A stretch of DNA of 45,819 nucleotides from a virus, in the IMG/VR virus record IMGVR_UViG_3300029286_000075, positions 1 to 45,819 of that record. The stretch is one strand, 5' to 3'. Below the pieces are notes generated by a model that saw only the letters and a list, made by a program, of their open reading frames with translations, made no database searches and was not told where the DNA came from. Below, piece after piece: positions 21,315 to 29,200 of the stretch. How positions within the stretch are numbered: the first letter of the stretch is position 1; each line of letters opens with the position of its first letter. The position numbers were made by a program, and so were the translations under genes.

Positions 21315-23519
21315 ATGATACCACCACTATACGAACACCAAAAAAAGATACTCAAAGAAAACAAATTAAAATGTGGTTTGTTTCTTGGTACCGGAGCTAG
21401 TAAAACTAGAACAGCTTTGGAATTGGCTGAAGGTTCAACATTAATTATTTGCCCTAAGCAACAAAGGGAAGATAAAACTTGGGAAAGAGAGAATGAAAAA
21501 TGGGAAACTAATAAAAAATTAACTGTAATCAGTAAAGAAGATATCCGCAAAATGTGGGATGAACTTCCTTATTACGACACTTTGATTATTGATGAGTGCT
21601 TTACTGGCGAAACAGAAATCTTAACAGATTCAGGATTTAAAAAATTTAAAGATTTAGATAAAACTGAAAAAGTTGCACAGTGGGATAATTACAAAATTTC
21701 TTTTGTAAAACCTTTGAGATATATCAAAAAAGACCACTCTGGCGAGATGGTTTCTTTCAAGGTGAAGCATGGTATCGATGTTTTAATGACATTAAATCAC
21801 GACCAAGTATTAGTAAACAATAAAAACAAAAAAATAATAAAAAAACCTATTTCAAAATGTTGCTTTCATTCTTTGTGGAAGTTACCTACAGGTGGTTTTT
21901 CAGTCGAGCCAGATAGTCGATTATCTCCAATGGAAAAAATGTATATAGCGACTCAAGCGGATGGGAGCCTACATAGAGTAGGAAAAAACCATACAACGGT
22001 TTCTTTTACTTTTATGAAACAAAGAAAGATAAGTAGGCTTCTAAAAATAATTTCAGAAGCAGGGCTTGAATTTAATTTTGTTAAACATAATAAAAAAAGG
22101 CATAAGGCTAGAATTATGGTTAAAATGCCTAAAGGTACTACAAAAGATATTCGAAATCATATTAACTACCCCATGGGGTATAAAAAAGCGGTAGAAGTTA
22201 TAAATGAAATGGTTGAATGGGATGGAAGTAAAATTAGTAAAAAACAATTTTATTTTTCTTCAAAAGATAAAACACAATCAGACTTTTATGCACAAGTGGC
22301 AGTTCTTGCTGGACACAGATGTTATCAAAGTATAGAAGAAGATAATAGGAAAGAATCATATAGTAAAATGCACCGACTTTTTATCACATTAAATAAACAG
22401 TTGGACGATACACAAAAATGTAGAAAGAAATATACTACATATAAAGGAAAAGTTTATTGCGTTGAAGTACCCTCTGGAATGATAGTTGTTCGACATAAAG
22501 GTTTTGTTTTTGTCACGGGGAATTGTCACAACAATCTTGGTGTTAGTGCCACTTGTATCCAGAGAAAAGGAATAGAAATTCCAAAAACATCTCAGATATT
22601 CGAAGCGACAAAAAACTTCCTAGAAAAGCACCCTCCAAAAAGATTTTATTTATTGTCTGCAACACCGGTCCCGAAGCCACTTAGTATGTGGGCTATCGGG
22701 GTTCTGTTCGGACAAAAGTGGGACTTCTTTCAATTTCGTAGGGTTTATTACACCGAAATTAGAATAGGAGGGACCAGAAGAATATGGGTTCCAAAGAAAG
22801 ATGAAGCAACAAAGCAAAGGTTGGCTGAGCTCATTCAAAGATTCGGGTACACTGGGGGGTTGAGTGACTTCTTTGATGTCCCTGAGCAGACTCATAAAAC
22901 GGTTGAAATTGAGCTTAGCGGAGAGCAAAAGAAGGCAGTGAAGGAAATGATGTTTTCAGAGCCAGACCCCCTTATAAGGCGTGCACGGCTTCGTACGATT
23001 GAAAATGGAGTGCTGTACGGTAAGAAAATTGAGGAATTGGATGGAAAAATTGACCAAATGAGCAATTTCACGACAATTTACAAATCTTACAAGATAGATT
23101 ACATCCTAGAACGAGCTCAAGAGTTCCCAAAATTGCTTATATTTGCCAATTATAAAGCTCAGATTGCTCAGATTGCTAAGGAACTTCGGAAAGAAGGCTA
23201 CAACGTTTCAACATTGACAGGGGAGACAAAGGATAGAACATTCATAAAAAAAGTAGACGATAGTCCTGCTCCACATATCATTATTGCTCAGAGTTCCATA
23301 TCTTCAGGATATGAACTCCCAAGTTTTCCTTGCGTTATTTACGCAAGTAAATCCTGGAGGTATGTGGATTATGAGCAATCATTAGGTCGAGTGCTTCGTT
23401 CCAATAAATTGAAGAAGAACCTGTACATCCATTTGGTTGTAAAAGGTTGCGACAAAGATTGTCACGATACAATTATGTCTGGGTCTGATTTCCAAGAAAA
23501 GCTGACCTTGAACATATAA
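21315..23519 (+). CDS. SF2 DEAD/DEAH-type DNA helicase with intein (734-aa precursor)
   Basis: An ATP-driven helicase/translocase, 425 residues after protein splicing. I chose ATG 21315 (MIPPLYEHQKKILK), directly behind the primase stop; the upstream in-frame ATG lies within primase. Motifs: I GTGASKT (25-31), II LIIDE-CHN split by the intein at residues 95-403, III LLSATPVP (about 444-451), V and VI in the C-terminal RecA lobe with IIAQSSISSGYELP and QSLGRVLRSN (about 688-697). This is the compact SNF2-like phage helicase layout used in fork remodelling or recombination. It follows primase in the P2 operon. Without splicing, the ATPase motif II would be broken, so activity needs the intein removed. 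Confidence 0.92.
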   Translation: MIPPLYEHQKKILKENKLKCGLFLGTGASKTRTALELAEGSTLIICPKQQREDKTWERENEKWETNKKLTVISKEDIRKMWDELPYYDTLIIDECFTGETEILTDSGFKKFKDLDKTEKVAQWDNYKISFVKPLRYIKKDHSGEMVSFKVKHGIDVLMTLNHDQVLVNNKNKKIIKKPISKCCFHSLWKLPTGGFSVEPDSRLSPMEKMYIATQADGSLHRVGKNHTTVSFTFMKQRKISRLLKIISEAGLEFNFVKHNKKRHKARIMVKMPKGTTKDIRNHINYPMGYKKAVEVINEMVEWDGSKISKKQFYFSSKDKTQSDFYAQVAVLAGHRCYQSIEEDNRKESYSKMHRLFITLNKQLDDTQKCRKKYTTYKGKVYCVEVPSGMIVVRHKGFVFVTGNCHNNLGVSATCIQRKGIEIPKTSQIFEATKNFLEKHPPKRFYLLSATPVPKPLSMWAIGVLFGQKWDFFQFRRVYYTEIRIGGTRRIWVPKKDEATKQRLAELIQRFGYTGGLSDFFDVPEQTHKTVEIELSGEQKKAVKEMMFSEPDPLIRRARLRTIENGVLYGKKIEELDGKIDQMSNFTTIYKSYKIDYILERAQEFPKLLIFANYKAQIAQIAKELRKEGYNVSTLTGETKDRTFIKKVDDSPAPHIIIAQSSISSGYELPSFPCVIYASKSWRYVDYEQSLGRVLRSNKLKKNLYIHLVVKGCDKDCHDTIMSGSDFQEKLTLNI
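21597..22523 (+). mobile_element. Intein with LAGLIDADG-type homing endonuclease (309 aa) in helicase motif II
   Basis: The intein begins at Cys95 (CFTGETEILTDSG, block A) and ends ...GFVFVTGN before Cys404, the +1 extein residue. Splicing would restore LIIDE-CHNNLG. The penultimate residue is Gly where most inteins have His, a known minority variant (block G: VVRHKGFVFVTGN-C). Block B is VLMTLNHDQVLV. The centre carries a dodecapeptide homing nuclease: motif MYIATQADGSLHR (about 206-218) and MVEWDGSKISKKQFYFSSK (about 297-315). It is therefore a full-size, possibly still mobile intein. Codon use is AT-rich, even more than the extein. Confidence 0.93.
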
Positions 23520-23524
23520 ACAGT

Positions 23525-23569
23525 TTATCCACACCTTAACTTGACTGTCGGCACCGACACATATATAAT
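23525..23569 (+). promoter_or_regulatory. Early promoter P3 with DnaA-box-like site and inverted-repeat operator
   Basis: TTGACT (23541-23546), 17 bp, TATAAT (23564-23569), with TTATCCACA (23525-23533) 7 bp upstream of the -35. The spacer holds GTCGGCACCGAC (23547-23558), an inverted repeat with arms GTCGG/CCGAC. Only 9 bp separate the -10 from the ATG (23579), giving a very short or absent leader. Confidence 0.8.
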
Positions 23570-23578
23570 TATACCAGA

Positions 23579-23950
23579 ATGAAAAAAGAACAGAAGTGGA
23601 ACACAATTTTAAATCAATATCTTAGAGAAAAAGGTTTTTATGGATTTTTTGAGCTAAAACAAACTGACAAAGATTCTTTTCAATTTGCAAAGATTGAAAA
23701 TGTACAATGGGAAGGGTTACAGGCAGCAGAAAAAGGGGGGCTAGTGTGGAAGTTATCAGATGAAATTAGCAGACCAAAACCGTGTGATACTCTATCAATA
23801 CCACCACTGCCCTCGTATCTGATTATCAAATTCAAAGATGAGTTTTGTGTAATCAGGTTCGGAATAATTGTTGCATTGAGAGAAGAAGGTCGAATCTCAA
23901 TCAGCAAAGAAATGGCGGAAAAATTATCAGAAAAAATAATAAAAATATGA
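23579..23950 (+). CDS. Early protein of unknown function (123 aa)
   Basis: Not recognised. A soluble alpha/beta protein with MKKEQKWNTILNQYLREKGF at the start and a repeated aromatic/Lys pattern (GFFELKQTDKDSFQFAKIEN). Similar small early proteins with such an NQYLREK-x-G-F-x-xFELK start appear, in my recollection, to relate to the Holliday-junction resolvase/RecU-type or other nuclease-like fold, and an E and K in FELK would fit a PD-(D/E)XK core, but the remaining motif is not clear. First gene behind P3, with a near-leaderless start. Its stop overlaps the following ATG (ATGA). Confidence 0.62.
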   Translation: MKKEQKWNTILNQYLREKGFYGFFELKQTDKDSFQFAKIENVQWEGLQAAEKGGLVWKLSDEISRPKPCDTLSIPPLPSYLIIKFKDEFCVIRFGIIVALREEGRISISKEMAEKLSEKIIKI

Positions 23951-24117
23951 CAACAGTAATAATAATCATTTTAGTAGTAATCTTTATCTTAGTATTAAGA
24001 GTAGAGAAAGACAAATTATTATCAGAAATTAAAAAAATAGAAGATGTTAAAAAAACAAAACGTATCGTTCGTAAGAATAAACACAAGAATAAGAAAAGAG
24101 CACTCCCAATTGATTAA
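23947..24117 (+). CDS. Membrane micro-protein with basic tail (56 aa)
   Basis: The ATG at 23947 overlaps the preceding stop as ATGA, a strong coupling sign, and is preferred over an earlier in-frame start lying inside the previous gene. Residues 3-17 (TVIIIILVVIFILVL) form one membrane helix, then EKDKLLSEIKKIEDVKK and a strongly basic tail (RKNKHKNKKRALPID). It could anchor or recruit DNA or a replication protein to the membrane. It overlaps the next small gene by 74 bp in another frame. Confidence 0.55.
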   Translation: MTTVIIIILVVIFILVLRVEKDKLLSEIKKIEDVKKTKRIVRKNKHKNKKRALPID

Positions 24118-24196
24118 GAAAACAGCAAAAGTTTACGGAAAAACTGAGGGAGAAGTTCTTCGAGAAATTTTAGACAAGAATTTTAAAATTAAATAA
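24044..24196 (+). CDS. Second ribbon-helix-helix regulator, micro-gene (50 aa)
   Basis: ATG 24044 to TAA 24196, too short for usual thresholds. The product shows the RHH order: strand NVSFVRINTRI (6-16), helix RKEHSQLIKKTAKVYG (17-32), helix TEGEVLREILDKNF (34-47). It is close to Arc-length. The start lies inside the preceding membrane micro-protein gene and the stop is 2 bp before the next ATG, so the spacing supports a real gene. It may be the early-region partner or antagonist of the RHH protein at 13340. Confidence 0.66.
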   Translation: MLKKQNVSFVRINTRIRKEHSQLIKKTAKVYGKTEGEVLREILDKNFKIK

Positions 24197-24198
24197 TT

Positions 24199-24522
24199 AT
24201 GAACACATACGAAAGATACGCAATCTTAGATGCTCAAATTGAGGAGCTTACTCGTCAAAAAGAATCAGTGAAAGAAGAAATCATTGAGGACATGATTAAG
24301 CGAGGTAAGAAAAATGAAGAAACTGATTTGGGTAAATTCACGATTGCCCCACTAAAAACTTGGACTTATACATCTACTTTGACAGAAGCTGAATCAAAAG
24401 CAAAAGATGAAATCAAAGAAATCAAAGATGAGATTGAAGCCTACAAAGCAAAAGAACAGGAAACTGGAGATGCAACCTGTGTTGAAAAACTTTCTCTACG
24501 ATTTACTGGAATAACATTATAA
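24199..24522 (+). CDS. Early coiled-coil protein (107 aa), unknown function
   Basis: Not recognised. A charged helical protein: MNTYERYAILDAQIEELTRQ opens, then KDEIKEIKDEIEAYKAKEQE (about residues 72-91) forms a heptad helix, with a short beta-like middle (GKFTIAPLKTW). The layout helix-strand-helix with Gln/Glu pairs is common in small recombination-accessory phage proteins (Gam-like helices), but I cannot confirm it. Spacing of 2 bp to the RHH gene and 4 bp to the next gene shows one operon behind P3. Confidence 0.62.
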   Translation: MNTYERYAILDAQIEELTRQKESVKEEIIEDMIKRGKKNEETDLGKFTIAPLKTWTYTSTLTEAESKAKDEIKEIKDEIEAYKAKEQETGDATCVEKLSLRFTGITL

Positions 24523-24526
24523 AATT

Positions 24527-25021
24527 ATGACAACCGCAAAACCAAAAGTAGTAAAAAAAGAAGTAGTAGTAATAACAGAAGAAGTCCCAAAAGGACTTGA
24601 GAAAAAACCAAAGGTTACTTTAATTAGCTATGCAATGAAAATGGTAATTCCGACTGGGAACTATGCCAATATCCAACCGGAAATCGTTGTAAAAGCAGGA
24701 ACTGTTGAGGAAGCTCACGATTATATTGCACCCCACATGAATAAGCTGTGGAAGGAATATTATATGGTGGGAGAAAGACGACCAGAACCAGTCACTCCAC
24801 CAAAAACACAACCTGTTGCACAGCCAGTTATTGAAGCAACTCCGGTAAGTAGTGTAGCGTTTATTAAAGCCACACAAGCAGTTCAATCATGCTTGAGTAT
24901 TGAGGCTTTGAAATTGATTGATAACCAAATTGCAAAATCAGTGAAACTAACAGAAGAAGATAAGAAAGATTTGGCTCCATTAGTAGATAATAGGTACAAA
25001 GAATTACAATTCAATGGATAA
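24527..25021 (+). CDS. Early protein of unknown function (164 aa)
   Basis: Not recognised. Begins with a Lys/Val-rich, likely disordered stretch (KPKVVKKEVVVITEEVPKGL), then a folded region that includes YANIQPEIVVKAGTVEEAHD (about residues 44-63, resembling a small single-stranded-DNA-annealing or KH-like unit only in feel), a Pro-rich linker, and a helical C-terminus. The end overlaps the nuclease gene by 8 bp, so the two are translationally linked and probably act together in recombination or replication. Confidence 0.62.
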   Translation: MTTAKPKVVKKEVVVITEEVPKGLEKKPKVTLISYAMKMVIPTGNYANIQPEIVVKAGTVEEAHDYIAPHMNKLWKEYYMVGERRPEPVTPPKTQPVAQPVIEATPVSSVAFIKATQAVQSCLSIEALKLIDNQIAKSVKLTEEDKKDLAPLVDNRYKELQFNG

Positions 25022-25625
25022 AATTATTCTACCAAAACCTCATATTTCTTGGTCTCAACTAACTTGTTGGATTAGTAGTCCTGCTCGTTATCGTAGGGAG
25101 TATTTTGAGATTGGAAAAAAACTAGACACCAAGTATTTGAGATTTGGAAAAGGGATTGCGGAATTGGTAGAAAAAGGATTGCACAAAGATTTACTTCCAG
25201 ACTTGGTAGTATACGACACACCGGAATTTGAGATAAAAACTGAAGTTCTTGGAGTTCCAATCTTATCATTTATTGACAGCTACGATTCTGTTAATAATGT
25301 ATTCAGAGAATATAAGACTGGAAAAATTCCCTGGAATAAAGCGAAAGTTATTAAACACGGTCAGCTAGTTTTTTATGCAACAGCCCTAAAGCATAGTTGT
25401 GGTAAAATACCGGAGTACTGTGATTTAGATTGGATAGAAACGAAAGAAAATAGGGATGAAGATGGGGGAGGTTTACAGAATGAAAGAGTTATAAATGTAA
25501 CAGGTAGAATAGTTTCATTTCACCGAGAGTTCGATGAAAGGGAAATTGAAAAAATGGAACAGTTGATAGTGAAGTCCGCAGAAGAAATTAGTAAAGCTTA
25601 TCAGGATTTTATAAAAGAAATATAA
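25014..25625 (+). CDS. PD-(D/E)XK nuclease, Cas4/RecB-like (203 aa)
   Basis: DNA exonuclease/endonuclease of the RecB-Cas4 type. The N-terminus has PHISWSQLTCWISSPARYRR (residues 6-25), the SxSxLxxxxxCPxxY-like opening of the family, with only one Cys of the iron-sulfur set. Catalytic pieces are FGKGIAELVEKG (about 43-54), the acidic ILSFIDSYDS (about 82-91) and FREYKTGK (about 97-104), where E and K fit motif III. The family works in phage recombination and end processing. Its gene overlaps the preceding one by 8 bp. It lies behind P3, with no obvious annealing partner except possibly the 164-aa neighbour. Confidence 0.82.
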   Translation: MDKIILPKPHISWSQLTCWISSPARYRREYFEIGKKLDTKYLRFGKGIAELVEKGLHKDLLPDLVVYDTPEFEIKTEVLGVPILSFIDSYDSVNNVFREYKTGKIPWNKAKVIKHGQLVFYATALKHSCGKIPEYCDLDWIETKENRDEDGGGLQNERVINVTGRIVSFHREFDEREIEKMEQLIVKSAEEISKAYQDFIKEI

Positions 25626-25626
25626 T

Positions 25627-25866
25627 ATGACAAAAATGACAAAAAAAGAAGTGCAACAAAAAATGCAAGAAAAACTTCAAGCGATTAATACTTTGTGTAA
25701 ACAATTAGAGATTGTTATTGAAGCAGGACAAAAATTAGACAATAGTGGATTTATAAGAAACGTTGTTACTTACACAGATATTGAAAAATATGATATACAA
25801 GAAGAAATTCATCAAGAAGGTCTCCCAACTCTTGACAAAGTTAAAGAAGAAGAAAATGCAAATTAA
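25627..25866 (+). CDS. Early protein of unknown function (79 aa)
   Basis: Not recognised. Small, helical, charged; MTKMTKKEVQQKMQEKLQAI at the start and an acidic end (KVKEEENAN). It starts 1 bp after the nuclease stop and overlaps the next gene start by 11 bp, as expected for coupled genes. It may be a cofactor of the nuclease or a host-directed protein. Confidence 0.58.
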   Translation: MTKMTKKEVQQKMQEKLQAINTLCKQLEIVIEAGQKLDNSGFIRNVVTYTDIEKYDIQEEIHQEGLPTLDKVKEEENAN

Positions 25867-26077
25867 ACGCCCGCCAATTTATGGAGATAAATCAATGAGA
25901 CTGGCTTTCGAGTTTGGATTAGTTTTGTCCGAAACTGCTAAAGATTTGAAAAAAGAATTAACTCCAGAAATTTCATCAAAAGCCGAATACGTTTTCTTGA
26001 ATGAATTAAGAACTAGAGGATATAAAAAGACCGCATTAGATTTTATCCCCTTGTTGCTTTCTGTCCTTGAAGTATAA
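25856..26077 (+). CDS. Last early gene, unknown function (73 aa)
   Basis: Start at 25856 (MQIKRPPIYGDKSMRLAFEF) is chosen because it overlaps the preceding stop by 11 bp; a longer form would overlap much more. Not recognised. Helical, with ELRTRGYKKTALDFIPLLLS near the end. It is the terminal gene of the early block, 108 bp before the bidirectional terminator. Confidence 0.55.
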   Translation: MQIKRPPIYGDKSMRLAFEFGLVLSETAKDLKKELTPEISSKAEYVFLNELRTRGYKKTALDFIPLLLSVLEV

Positions 26078-26185
26078 TTTATAACGTAGAGTACGAGTTT
26101 TATCGCCAGACACACTTTGAGCTACAAAGAACACTCTTGTAGTAGGGGGCTTGCCAGCGACAGATTGGTATTCTTATAGCAGCAG

Positions 26186-26239
26186 AAAAACACTTAGCTT
26201 ACTTGGCAAATTTTTTACAAGTGAAAACTAGGTGTTTTT
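26186..26239. terminator. Bidirectional intrinsic terminator between the converging blocks
   Basis: AAAAACACTTAG (26186-26197) pairs with CTAGGTGTTTTT (26228-26239), one G-U wobble, with a further inner stem ACTTG (26201-26205)/CAAGT (26218-26222). Each strand ends its hairpin in a U-run. It lies between the last early gene (stop 26077) and the last late gene (stop 26242). The 26078-26185 stretch holds only a small CTACAA/TTGTAG hairpin (26122-26142) and no gene. Confidence 0.9.
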
Positions 26240-26241
26240 AT

Positions 26242-29200
26242 TTATATAGGGTTGAAAGAGTTTGTTGTTTTTGATTTTTTCTTGGATGCCTTCTCGTCTT
26301 TCTTTTTATAATATTCCTTTGATTCAGTTAGATTATATTTTCCGAACAATGTCCCTCTTATGTAATTCATAGGAGTTTTATCTACTTTGTACTGAAAATT
26401 CCCACCTTTAGTAGTTGATTTACCTGCATTTACAGTATTGAACCCTTCAATACTTCTATTTATTTGCGCTCCCATAGGTACAACGTTTGTAAATAAGGAT
26501 TTTCCGATATTTTCTATTTTATTTTCTGTAGATAATGAGTTTTCGTATTTGTCTTTTCCTCCTATTGTATTTTGGTATAGACTTTCGATAAATATCCAAA
26601 TAGGTGGTTTATTTAATTTGTAAAATTCATCTTCCCATTTAATACCCAAAGCAGAACCAATCCAATATATAAATAATGCTTGTGCGGTTAAATATCTTGC
26701 AAATTTACCCCACTCTTTCTCTGTTAAAAGTCTTATAGCAAACTCCTGTTGTTTTAGTGGATACGTACCATACTGGACAAGGGTTTTCATAAAATCACTA
26801 TTGATACCTGACGGAGTATCAATAGCACCGAAAACGAATTGAGTTTTCTCAGCAATGAATTTACCGTAAGTAATTGCATCTTGTTCGGATGGAATATATC
26901 CTTCTGGTTTTTCTTGTCCGAAAGCTAGTTTAAAATCTTTATCTGAAACTTTACCTGCAAGGAATTTTGCTTTTGCACCGAAATAAGCAGCACCTCTGTT
27001 TATAAGTTCAGAAGCGTTCATATTAAAATATAGAATTTTATCTGTTCTTTCGGCCCATTTTTTTACAGCACTATACACCAAATCTTGGTTGGCTGAGTTC
27101 AAAAGGACTCCGTTTTCTTCTAATTCTTTAGCTCCTTTCGTAACTAAATTTATATATCCCACTGCTGTATATTTTGTTCCTAATTCTGCAAATGTGTTCT
27201 TACTTTGAGTTAAGTTTTTAGCGAAAGTGACAAATGAACCCGCAATTTTTGCAGCAGAAATAGTTTTTCTTATAGCTAAAGTTATTACTCTTGTAGGTCT
27301 TGGACCAAGCCGATTACCGAAAAACTTTTTAATAGTGTTATCTGTTAGTACATCTGCTGATGTGGGTCGCATATTAACACTTGCAACATACTTTTCAACA
27401 AACTCTATTTGAGTTGCTTCACTTACTTCCTTTCCAGCTCCAACTTTCTCTTGTAGGTTCTTAAGGGCAGGGTCCATGTGTACTTTTCGTGTAGCTCTTT
27501 TTGCATAAATTTCTAAAGCTGTCCAAGTATCTTTTTTATATCCTTCAGCTCCAAAACGCTCCAATAAGAATGGATTGTACACCTCACCAGGAATTTTCTT
27601 CCTAATCATTGCTGCTATTTCTTCAGGAATTTCAGCTGTCTCATCTTTTGGAAATATGTGGGTAATGTAATCAGTTATTCTATTTTCTGAATCAATACCC
27701 AATCTATCTGCCCAACTTTCAAGCCATACCTTTATTTCTTGAGCGACTTTCATCTCTGTTTCATTTAATTCGACTTTTTGACCGTCTAAGTAGTTGAAAA
27801 TTCTTTCATTACCTTCTTTCGTCGGAACTTGTTTCATCCAAGATTCAATTTTTTTAAAATTAGCTTTATTTTCTTTGAACATTTCAAACTCAGCAATCTT
27901 CAATTCTTGATAGTTTTCTCGTAGTCCGAGTTTTCTCAATACCCACATAGGAGTAGAGGCAACATCAAACCAATTAATTCTTTTTTTATAAGGAGTTCTT
28001 TTGGGTGGCTCATTTTTTTTAGGCTCAACTATTGCAGGTTCTTGGGGAGCAGGTTGAATTGGAGTTTCTGTTGGATTTGTAGCTTCCATTTGAGAGAACA
28101 TTTGTTGAAGCTGCTGTTTGAAAGAAACTGGTTCTCTATTATAAAATACACTTAAAGGAGTATCCTTGTTTCCAGAAAGAATTTTTTCAAAGATAGGTCT
28201 TAATCTGATTATCGCATCAACTTTCCCTCGATTTACAAGACGTTTTAGACCCTCATAAAATTTCAATGCAATCCTCTGTAGAAGAGGTCTCATTTTTTCG
28301 GCAGGGACTTTGTTTTCCATTACATACTCGGCAAAACTTTCTGCAAAAAACTCTTTTTCATCTTTCGCATGGTATTTTGTATTACCTCCAAGTCCGCTTT
28401 CAAAAATAGATTTCGCTCCAACTCTACCACGAATTTCACGATAGACATCTTTTACTATTTTCTGTTCCTCTTCACTTAAAAGTAACTTATAACCAGAGTG
28501 GCCAAATTCGTGCATAAATATTCTTGAAGCATCAAAGTTTTTTGCCAAATTTCTTCTGAGTACGATTTCGTTTTTATGTGGTTCTTCTAATCCAGTTATT
28601 TTACTTTTAGGAACTGCAAAATGCCCTAAAGCCGCCATATTTTTTCTGGCCCTTTTAAAATTTAAATATCCTAAATAACTATCTTTTGTATCTTCAAATA
28701 CTGTTTTTATGATATCCGCATCCTCAGGGAGAATAGTTTTTTCAGCAACCATAGTGTCAATTCCTTTTTCAAACTTCCTTCTATCTGCACTTTTGTTCAT
28801 TGGAAGAGCGTTGTTGAAAATAGTTTTTTTATTTGATTCTTGTAGGAGGACAGGTTTTGAAGTCTCTGCAGGTGGAGAAGAGGGTCTTCGTAGGGTTTGT
28901 GGAGGTGTATATTTTAATTTAATTGAATCTTTAATAGATGTATATCCTAATTCATTAAATGATTTCATTAAATTTTCTATATTCTCCATCTGTTCACCGT
29001 CCATCACATAACTGTTTACAATATGAGACATCATCTTATTTAATGAAATATCTCTTTTAAGAGGAATCATGTCTTCTTTTTCTATACCAACGTATGCTTG
29101 TATTTCTTGATTTTCTTTTTCCATTAATTCATATACATTTTCTGGTGGCACAGCATTACCATCAATAGATAGATTACTTGTTGGTGTTTGGCTTCCTTTA

